Assembly: GCA_036522155.1 (NCBI GenBank)
Contig: DATDGI010000351.1
Span: forward strand, 1-7,922
Direction: 5' to 3'
DNA from: UBA9676 sp036522155
GTDB lineage: Bacteria > Actinomycetota > Actinomycetes > Streptosporangiales > Streptosporangiaceae
Length of the DNA stretch: 7,922 nucleotides
In this document: positions 1 through 7,447 of the stretch, one piece after another
Numbering within the stretch: position 1 is the first letter of the stretch
How the letters are laid out: every line of letters begins with the position of its first letter
Notes under the pieces: generated by a model
The model's database searches: none
Told to the model about the DNA's origin: nothing
What the model saw: only the letters and a program-made list of their open reading frames with translations
Program-made: the position numbers and the translations under genes

Positions 1-3000
1 TGCCGCGGGCCCTGGTCATCCCGACGAACAGCAGCCGCCGCTCTTCGGCAGCCTCGTCCGGGGCGACCGGCCCGGATCCGGGGAGCCGCAGCGGCAACAG
101 GCCGTTCTCGCAGCCGGCCAGGAACACCACGTCGAACTCCAGGCCCTTGGCCGCGTGCAGGGTCAGCAGCGTGACCGCGTCGGCCCGTGGGTCCAGTGCG
201 TCGGCTTCGGCTCCCAGGGCGATCTCGGCGAAGAACCGCTCCAGGTCGTCGCCACACCGGCTGGCCAGCGGTGCCAGCACCTCCGCGGCGGCCAGCACGT
301 CCACCGCGCGCGGGCCGCCCGGGCCGGCCCCTTCGGCGGCGCGCCCGGAGAGCCTGCGCGCCGCCGCGGCCAGCCGCCCCGCTACCGGCCCCGCTTTGCC
401 GGCTCCCTCCGCCGCCGGGTCGGCCAGGCGCATCTCCCGCACGATCTCGGGCACGGCCGTCCGGCGGAGTAGCTGATCATGCGTCCTCTTCTGGAACGGC
501 AGCCCGGCCCGGGTCAGCGCCCTGCCGATCGGCTCGGCCTGGTCGTCGGTGCGGTACAGGACGGCGATGTCGGCCAGGCCGATCCCGTGCGTCCCATGGC
601 CATCGGCCCGCCCGGTGTCCAGCGAGTGAAACGAGGACCCGCCGAGCAGCCGGTCGATGGTGCCCGCGATCCAGGCCGCCTCGGCCTGTTCGTCCCGGCT
701 TTCGTGGAAGGTGATCCCGGCCGCCGAGCCGCCACGGCGAGCGGGCGCCGGCGGGCTGGCCGCCGCCTGCAGGCTCCGGCCGGGTACCAGCGTGACCGGC
801 GCGATGGCCTGGAGCGCACCGGTGACGATGGCCGGCGCTGATCGGTAGTTGCGGGTCAGCTGGACCGTCGCCGCCCCCGGGTAGTCGCCCGCAAAACGCA
901 GGAAGAATCCCACGTCCGCGCCCCGGAACCCATAGATGGCCTGATCAGGGTCGCCGATCACGGTCAGCCCGGTTCCGTCCCCGGCGAGCAGGCGGAGCAG
1001 CGCGTACTGGCCCGCGTCGATGTCCTGGTACTCGTCCACGCTGATCCGGGTCCAGCGGGCGGACAGCGATGCGGCCAGTTCTGGCTCGTCCCGCAGCAGT
1101 GCCCCCGGCAGTTCCACCAGGCCGTCGAAGTCGACCAGCCCGCGTTCGGCCAGAGCCCGCGCGAACTCGGCGCGGCGTTCCGGATCGGCGGCCAGCGACG
1201 CGAGCAGGCGCCGGGCGGCCCGGTCCGAGCCGGCCAGTTCGGCCGCCACCGCCAGCCGCGTTCGCTCGTCGGCCACGGCGAAGTCAGCTGCCAGCCCGGC
1301 CCGGGCGGCGTACTCGCGCAGGATCTGCAGGCCGAGCCCGTGGAACGTAGTCACGGTCAGCCCGCCCGCCTGCCGCGGGATCAGGGCGGCCAGCCGCTCG
1401 CGCATCTCCTGCGCGGCCCGGCGGGTGAAGGTCAGCGCCAGGCAGGCCCCGGGAGGCAGGCCCCGTCCGGAAATGTCGGCCGCTATCCGGTAGGTGAGCG
1501 TCCGCGTCTTGCCGGTGCCAGGCCCCGCGATGATCATCAACGGCCCGGCCGCCGCTGCCGCCGCCCGCTGATCGGGATCGAGGCCGGCCAGCAGCGACAT
1601 GCCTTGTTCATGCGTAACGCCTGCCGGCCGCGACTCGCCCGGCCCCGTCTGGCCCGGTACCAGGTGCTCACCCGCGGGCCCAGCGTTTGGTGCCGCCGCG
1701 GCTGCCAGCGGCGCGCCGCCGGCGGCCCTAGCGGAACCGGCAGCCGGGCTCGGTGAGATGGCCGTGGTGCCGACCGGTGCGGCCCCGGCCGCTTCTGCGG
1801 CCGGACGGGAGCCAGCGGGTGGGCGGGCACTTGTGGGCACGTCGAAGAGCGCGGCCGAGCCGGTGAGTTCCTCCGGGCGCAGCAGCCGGATGACCCCGTA
1901 CTCTCCGTCGTAGCCCGCCTCCTTGATCACGTCGCCGCGGCGCAACCGGGCGATCGCCTCGCCGAGCAGGCTGCCGCCGACCCGGCTGATGCCGGCGACG
2001 TCGATCTCAACCAGGATGCGCAACTCCGGGCCGAGCGCCGCCACCAGCCGGTCCACCTCGATGGTGACCTTCTTGCTGTGCGGGCCGCTGCCCTGGATCT
2101 CGCCGACGATCTCCGGCAGCGACACCAGGTTGGTGGCATCGGCGGCCCCGGCGGGCCGGTGGCCTGGGGGGCGATCGGCCAGTTCGGAAACCCGGTGCAG
2201 CACCCCGATGGTGAGCGGCTTGCCACACACCGGGCAGATCCCGCCGTACGCGCTGGACTGGGCGGGCTCGAACCGGATCCCGCATTTGCGGTGCCCGTCC
2301 AGGTGATAGCGGCCACCCTCGGGATGAAAGTTGATGGTCCCGATCAGGCCCGCACCGGTCTGCAGCGCCGCCGCCATCGCAAAGTAGTCCAGTTCGGTGC
2401 CGAATGTGGTCGCCTCGCGGCCGATCATCGGCGGCGAATGGGCATCGGAGTTGCTCACCAGCCGGTAGCCGTCAAGCGCCGAGCACATCCAGTTCATGGG
2501 CGGGTCAGAAGACAGCCCGGTCTCGACCGCGAAGACATGGTCAGCGAGATCGAGGTAACAGTCGGTGATCGCGTCGAATCCCGATTTCGATCCGAGAACG
2601 GCGAACCACGGAGTCCAGATGTGCGCGGGCACCAAGTAGCACCCCGGGCCGGCGTTCAGGGTTATCTCCAGCAGGTGACGAGAGTCCAGGCCGAGGATCG
2701 GCCGGCCGTCCGACGCCAGGTTCCCGATCTTGGCCAGGGCGGCGGTGATTGTGGCGGCGGCTTCTAAGGTGGGGGCGTAGAGCAGATGGTGGACCTTCCT
2801 GGTCACCCCGTCCCGCTTGTAGATAGTCGAGATCTCCGCCGACAGCAGGAAACGAACCTGCGGGTCACAGCTATCCGGGGATGTCCGCGCCAGTTCCGAT
2901 TGCAGTTCGGGCCGGAGCCTGAGCAGACCGGCTTCGGCAGGCTCCAATGATTCGGCCAGTTCAGCCGCCCAGGCCGGATGGGTGAAGTCACCGGTGCCGA

Positions 3001-3109
3001 CCACGGTGACTCCTTTGCGCACCGCCCACCAGGCCAAGGCAGCGGTGTCGCAGTTCTTGCTGCACGCACGCGAATAGCGGGAGTGGATGTGGAGGTCGGC
3101 GTGGAACAT
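1..3109 (-). CDS. EndoQ-like PHP nuclease fused to UvrD/PcrA-type SF1 helicase (3' end outside window)
   Basis: One frame stays open from ATG at 3109 to the left edge, 1036 full codons. The N-terminal part is a PHP-fold phosphoesterase of the EndoQ type. It has HADLHIH (metal ligands H7, H9), GTGDFTHP (38-45), AEIS (E92), HH107-108, PAHIWTPWF (161-169) and NSDAHS (H224), then a small zinc-binding segment with C276, C292 and C295 followed by a conserved GKPLTIGVLHRV stretch. Known EndoQ enzymes nick DNA 5' of deaminated bases. After an Ala/Gly/Pro-rich linker (about 420-500) comes an SF1A helicase: Q-motif LDPDQ (Q514), Walker A AGPGTGKT (528-535), motif Ia ALTFTRRAA (558-566), VDEYQD (691-696), GDPDQAIYGFRGA (719-731), QLTRNYR (750-756), LHAAKGLEFD (984-993) and EERRLLFVGMTRA (1022-1034). 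All key residues look intact. The start is firm: an in-frame stop lies only five codons upstream with no other start codon between. The Shine-Dalgarno is weak (GGGG, 4 nt before ATG). A short C-terminal tail should lie beyond base 1. The combined repair role is inferred. Confidence 0.93.
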   Translation of the reverse strand, partial: MFHADLHIHSRYSRACSKNCDTAALAWWAVRKGVTVVGTGDFTHPAWAAELAESLEPAEAGLLRLRPELQSELARTSPDSCDPQVRFLLSAEISTIYKRDGVTRKVHHLLYAPTLEAAATITAALAKIGNLASDGRPILGLDSRHLLEITLNAGPGCYLVPAHIWTPWFAVLGSKSGFDAITDCYLDLADHVFAVETGLSSDPPMNWMCSALDGYRLVSNSDAHSPPMIGREATTFGTELDYFAMAAALQTGAGLIGTINFHPEGGRYHLDGHRKCGIRFEPAQSSAYGGICPVCGKPLTIGVLHRVSELADRPPGHRPAGAADATNLVSLPEIVGEIQGSGPHSKKVTIEVDRLVAALGPELRILVEIDVAGISRVGGSLLGEAIARLRRGDVIKEAGYDGEYGVIRLLRPEELTGSAALFDVPTSARPPAGSRPAAEAAGAAPVGTTAISPSPAAGSARAAGGAPLAAAAAPNAGPAGEHLVPGQTGPGESRPAGVTHEQGMSLLAGLDPDQRAAAAAAGPLMIIAGPGTGKTRTLTYRIAADISGRGLPPGACLALTFTRRAAQEMRERLAALIPRQAGGLTVTTFHGLGLQILREYAARAGLAADFAVADERTRLAVAAELAGSDRAARRLLASLAADPERRAEFARALAERGLVDFDGLVELPGALLRDEPELAASLSARWTRISVDEYQDIDAGQYALLRLLAGDGTGLTVIGDPDQAIYGFRGADVGFFLRFAGDYPGAATVQLTRNYRSAPAIVTGALQAIAPVTLVPGRSLQAAASPPAPARRGGSAAGITFHESRDEQAEAAWIAGTIDRLLGGSSFHSLDTGRADGHGTHGIGLADIAVLYRTDDQAEPIGRALTRAGLPFQKRTHDQLLRRTAVPEIVREMRLADPAAEGAGKAGPVAGRLAAAARRLSGRAAEGAGPGGPRAVDVLAAAEVLAPLASRCGDDLERFFAEIALGAEADALDPRADAVTLLTLHAAKGLEFDVVFLAGCENGLLPLRLPGSGPVAPDEAAEERRLLFVGMTRARG

Positions 3110-3472
3110 GGCGCCCCGATACTGTCACGCGGCACCGACGCTGGGGCCGGGTTCAGGCCGCAGGCGGGCCACGTCTTTCGCCCCATATCAGGTGCGGCCC
3201 GGGCGGAGGCGGGAAGCCAGACGGAGCCGGGACAGCGGCGGGCCGCCCGGATTCGGGCCGAGCCCGGCCGGGCCGGCCCAGCGCAAGGCAATCGCTGGCA
3301 TGCTGGGCCGGGCAGAGTCAGAGGGCAGCCGCCCGGCAGCATGGCTGGGCCGGGATGCGTGGGCCAGCAGACCGGGGACTGGGGGCCGGGGACCGGCCAT
3401 CGACGGCGATAAGACACAATGCCAGTGTGGGGAGTGCGCAGGCGGAACACAGACCAGGAAAGGAGCCTGCCG
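3110..3472. other. Gene-free divergent intergenic region
   Basis: This is a GC-rich stretch between the divergent nuclease-helicase gene (minus) and the small membrane-protein gene (plus). Short open frames cross it on both strands, but none has a convincing ribosome site or a recognisable product. It should hold promoters for both neighbours. No -35/-10 pair is convincing on either strand; CACAAT at 3415-3420 is a weak -10 candidate for the plus-strand gene, without a matching -35. The only clear structure is the inverted repeat listed separately. Confidence 0.6.
3299..3343. repeat. Imperfect inverted repeat, 13 paired bases with a 2-nt bulge
   Basis: CATGCTG (3299-3305) and CCGGGC (3308-3313) pair with GCCCGG (3331-3336) and CAGCATG (3337-3343). 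A GG bulge interrupts the left arm and the loop is 17 nt. The 11-mer GCTGGGCCGGG also occurs twice in direct orientation, at 3302-3312 and 3344-3354. The position is between divergent genes, so an operator is possible, but the DNA is so GC-rich that chance is a real alternative. Confidence 0.45.
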
Positions 3473-3679
3473 ATGCTACAGGATCTTGCGGCACTGACTC
3501 CGCCGCTGGTTGTCTGCGTCGCCTTCCTGATCGGGGTGGTGCTGTTCCTCAGGAGGCAGATGGGAGGGCCCCACCAGCCTGAACATCGTGACACCGACGG
3601 GGATTCTGTAGTAGACACAGGGAATGCCGGAACTTCTGATCCAGAAGAAGCGTCATCGGTTGACCGCAGCAAGTCATAG
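3473..3679 (+). CDS. Small single-pass membrane protein, function unknown
   Basis: This encodes 68 residues. The start is ATG at 3473 because AAGGAG (3460-3465) lies 7 nt upstream, an excellent Shine-Dalgarno. An in-frame ATG at 3419 would add 18 residues but has no such site. Residues 10-26 (PPLVVCVAFLIGVVLFL) form one hydrophobic helix, followed by RR at 27-28, which by the positive-inside rule suggests N-terminus out and C-terminus in. The remaining 40 residues are hydrophilic, rich in Asp, Glu, Ser and Thr, and probably disordered. There is no signal-peptidase or lipobox motif and no catalytic motif. I do not recognise the family. It is divergent from the nuclease-helicase gene and upstream of lsr2, with a 228-nt gap that makes co-transcription with lsr2 unlikely. 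It may be a membrane-associated accessory or simply a conserved hypothetical. Confidence 0.7.
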   Translation: MLQDLAALTPPLVVCVAFLIGVVLFLRRQMGGPHQPEHRDTDGDSVVDTGNAGTSDPEEASSVDRSKS

Positions 3680-3680
3680 A

Positions 3681-3697
3681 GTTCGGTTATGCCGAAC
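3681..3697 (+). terminator. Possible weak terminator hairpin after the small membrane-protein gene
   Basis: GTTCGG (3681-3686) and CCGAAC (3692-3697) form a perfect 6-bp stem with a 5-nt loop, one base after the stop codon. No T-run follows. Actinobacterial terminators often lack one, but the stem is short, so this is only a candidate. Confidence 0.35.
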
Positions 3698-3836
3698 GCC
3701 GGCACCCGCGTGCGATAGGGCATCCGCCCGATTCATGACAGTTCAAGGGTGCCGATTACGCAGCGTTACAGTGACCTTCCTGGCTGTCTACTGACTAGCA
3801 CACAGAGAACCTTGAGGATTCTTCGATAGACTTGAA

Positions 3837-3865
3837 TTGTCAAAGCAACAGACGTGGTATATGTT
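3837..3865 (+). promoter_or_regulatory. Candidate housekeeping-type promoter of lsr2
   Basis: TTGTCA (3837-3842, five of six to the -35 consensus) is followed after 17 nt by TATGTT (3860-3865, which fits TAnnnT). An overlapping alternative -10 is TATATG (3858-3863), preceded by TGG. Transcription would start near 3872, giving a leader of about 36 nt. TTGA-N4-TCAA (3832-3843) is a small dyad over the -35. The surrounding 3785-3890 is markedly AT-richer than the rest of the window, which is the kind of DNA Lsr2 prefers, so autorepression is plausible (inference). Confidence 0.5.
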
Positions 3866-3907
3866 TGGCACCCAATAAATAGATGCTCCAGCGGAAGGGC
3901 TGGTTCC

Positions 3908-4249
3908 ATGGCTCAGAAGACAGTGGTGACGGTCGTGTGTGACCTTCCGCATGACGGCGAGGTCGAGGGAACGGAGACTGTTTCGTTCGCCTTTGACGGG
4001 ACCGCCTATGAGATCGACGTGTGCGCCGCACACGCCAAGGAGATCCGCGAGAAGTTGGGGCAGTACACAGAGCATGCGCGCCGTGCCAGCAGCGCTGCCG
4101 CCGGTGGCCGCCGCCGCCGGACGCGGAGCGGGCCGGGCCGCGAGCGCAGTTCGGAAATCAGGGCCTGGGCAAAGCAGCGCGGGCACAAGGTCAGCGAGCG
4201 GGGCCGTATTCCGGCGGCGATCATCGCCGAGTACGAGTCCACTCACTAG
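3908..4249 (+). CDS. lsr2: Lsr2 family nucleoid-associated protein / xenogeneic silencer
   Basis: The product has 113 residues, matching the usual Lsr2 length of about 112. Lsr2 is a dimeric DNA-bridging protein that coats AT-rich DNA and silences horizontally acquired genes, a functional analogue of H-NS. The N-terminal oligomerisation domain is recognisable from EGTETVSFAFDGTAYEID (20-37). A basic Gly/Ala/Arg linker (about 58-80) follows, then the C-terminal DNA-binding domain: SSEIRAWAKQRGHKVSERGRI (81-101), with the AT-hook-like RGR at 98-100 that inserts into the minor groove, then IPAAIIAEY. The start at 3908 is preceded by GGAAGGG (3893-3899, 8-nt spacer). An upstream GTG at 3854 lies inside the likely promoter and is rejected. 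Unlike the M. tuberculosis protein, this one has C11, H15, C39 and H42, a possible metal site. It sits 5' of clpC in the same order as in Mycobacterium, but with its own terminator, so it is probably transcribed alone. Confidence 0.95.
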   Translation: MAQKTVVTVVCDLPHDGEVEGTETVSFAFDGTAYEIDVCAAHAKEIREKLGQYTEHARRASSAAAGGRRRRTRSGPGRERSSEIRAWAKQRGHKVSERGRIPAAIIAEYESTH

Positions 4250-4256
4250 GACCTGA

Positions 4257-4278
4257 CCAGGCCCGGCAACGGGCCTGG
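4257..4278 (+). terminator. lsr2 transcription terminator hairpin
   Basis: CCAGGCCCG (4257-4265) pairs perfectly with CGGGCCTGG (4270-4278) around a GCAA tetraloop (4266-4269). The 9-bp stem starts 7 nt after the lsr2 stop codon. There is no T-run, which is common for actinobacterial terminators. GCAA is a GNRA-class loop, which stabilises the RNA hairpin. Confidence 0.8.
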
Positions 4279-4425
4279 ATCGGTCACCGGGTACCGGAGG
4301 TTTGCCTTCACCGGAACGTCGCCAGCCCGCGTCCCGGAATTGCAGCCCCCCGCCCGGCGATTCACCAGCCGGTGCTAGTGATGCGGCTGCTGCCTTGCCA
4401 GTTTTCTCGGCTTGCGCACAGCGAA

Positions 4426-4464
4426 CGGTCAGGCCGCGCTCAGATTCTGAGCGCGGCCTGACCG
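4426..4464. terminator. 18-bp perfect hairpin, probable terminator with no obvious gene in front
   Basis: The arms 4426-4443 and 4447-4464 are perfect reverse complements, with only ATT (4444-4446) between them. The inner part reads CGCTCAG-ATT-CTGAGCG and the outer end is CGGTCAGG. This is the most stable hairpin in the window. It lies 177 bases after the lsr2 stop, behind another good terminator, and about 390 bases before clpC. It could be a backup terminator for lsr2, the 3' end of an unrecognised small transcript, or an insulator before the clpC promoter. A T-run is absent on both sides, so the direction is open. Confidence 0.65.
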
Positions 4465-4627
4465 GTACCGCCACTAGCGCCCGGCGTGGAGCGGTCTGCG
4501 CATCCATAGCCCCGTTTAACCGGGCCTGCCATCGCGGGCGTCACTGGTTTCTCTCGCGGCGCCTCCGTACCCAGATTGCCGGCCAGCGACCGGAACTCGG
4601 CCTCGTGCCCTCAGCCACCGCATTCTG

Positions 4628-4656
4628 CTTGCAGTGAACATCTTGCAGTGAACATC
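4628..4656. repeat. 14-bp tandem direct repeat upstream of clpC
   Basis: The unit CTTGCAGTGAACAT occurs twice head to tail (4628-4641 and 4642-4655), and the next base (C, 4656) continues the pattern. The repeat directly abuts the ClgR-like dyad. Two identical sites about 1.3 helix turns apart could be protein-binding half-sites or a slippage duplication; neither can be decided from one sequence. Confidence 0.75.
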
Positions 4657-4663
4657 CCGCTGC

Positions 4664-4681
4664 GTTCGCTCGCGGCGTAGC
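4664..4681 (+). promoter_or_regulatory. ClgR-like operator upstream of clpC
   Basis: GTTCGCTCGCGGCGTAGC has the core CGCT-N3-GGCG described for ClgR boxes in Corynebacterium, Streptomyces and Mycobacterium, where ClgR activates clp protease genes. The flanking 4656-4664 (CCCGCTGCG) and 4676-4684 (CGTAGCGGG) are reverse complements except for one G:T position, so the site lies inside a larger 29-bp dyad. The match is judged by eye from the remembered consensus. Location next to clpC supports it. Confidence 0.55.
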
Positions 4682-4682
4682 G

Positions 4683-4710
4683 GGGAACACCCGCCCCCTT
4701 GAGCAGGGTT
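4683..4710 (+). promoter_or_regulatory. Candidate sigma-R/SigH-type promoter of clpC
   Basis: GGGAAC (4683-4688) is followed after 19 nt by GTT (4708-4710). This fits the GGGAAY-N(about 18-19)-GTT pattern of the thiol-oxidative-stress sigma factor SigR of Streptomyces and SigH of Mycobacterium. Transcription would begin near 4717, leaving a leader of roughly 140 nt. It overlaps the right end of the ClgR-like dyad by two bases, so activator and polymerase could interact directly. No good housekeeping -35/-10 pair was found in the leader; TACCAT at 4791-4796 is a possible -10 without a -35. Confidence 0.45.
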
Positions 4711-4855
4711 GGATGGGATGAAGGCCCTCTCGCCGGGGAACGAATTCTCATGCGCGACAAATCGTGCGCAGCGTCATCCGGCATGCGGGTTACCATGCGG
4801 AAGGACGGGGCCGGACATCAGGCCTCCCCGACCGCTGGCGCGAGGGAGCAACGAG

Positions 4856-7375
<2,520 letters not shown>

Positions 7376-7391
7376 CAGCAGGACCGCGAAA

Positions 7392-7424
7392 CGGTGATCC
7401 GGGCCCACTGGGGCCGGGTCACCG
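7392..7424. terminator. Terminator between convergent clpC and mutY
   Basis: Arms 7392-7406 and 7410-7424 form a 15-position stem with a 3-nt loop (ACT). All positions pair except one G:G mismatch and one G:U wobble as read on the plus strand. It starts 17 nt after the clpC stop and ends 24 nt before the mutY stop. It can serve clpC and, read from the other strand, mutY. Confidence 0.8.
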
Positions 7425-7447
7425 GCGTTTCCGGCCCCCTGGCGACC

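Larger units (their letters stand above)
4250..4855. other. Gene-free control region between lsr2 and clpC
   Basis: These 606 bases carry no convincing gene. In order they hold the lsr2 terminator (4257-4278), an unassigned stretch (4279-4425), a long perfect hairpin (4426-4464), a further unassigned stretch (4465-4627), a 14-bp tandem repeat, a ClgR-like operator, a sigma-R-like promoter and a clpC leader of roughly 140 nt ending in the ribosome site AGGGAG (4843-4848). No tRNA-like T-loop or cloverleaf was seen. Confidence 0.6.

Noticed and set aside
2078..2767. Open frame of 229 codons on the plus strand
   Set aside because: It is antisense to the conserved EndoQ region, with no recognisable protein features.
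2803..3723. Open frame of 306 codons on the minus strand across the nuclease start and intergenic DNA
   Set aside because: It overlaps the EndoQ reading frame out of register, and its residues are Arg/Pro/Ser-rich with no motif.
3788..4507. Open frame of 239 codons on the minus strand covering lsr2
   Set aside because: It is antisense to a certain Lsr2 gene and runs through its promoter and both hairpins.
4509..4526. Near-palindrome around GTTTAAC
   Set aside because: It has only four clean base pairs with a 6-nt loop; too weak to call an operator or terminator.
4302..4637. Possible 111-residue protein starting at TTG after a GGAGG
   Set aside because: The GGAGG is only one base from the TTG, too close to serve. 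The frame runs through the 18-bp hairpin and into the clpC repeat, and its sequence shows no family features.
4698..4703. CTTGAG resembling half of an HspR (HAIR) box
   Set aside because: The HAIR consensus needs a second inverted half (ACTCAAG) about 7 nt away, and none is present.
4709..4855. 49-residue N-terminal extension of ClpC from TTG
   Set aside because: The extension is unlike any ClpC N-terminus, and the ATG at 4856 has a proper Shine-Dalgarno and the family's standard first residues.
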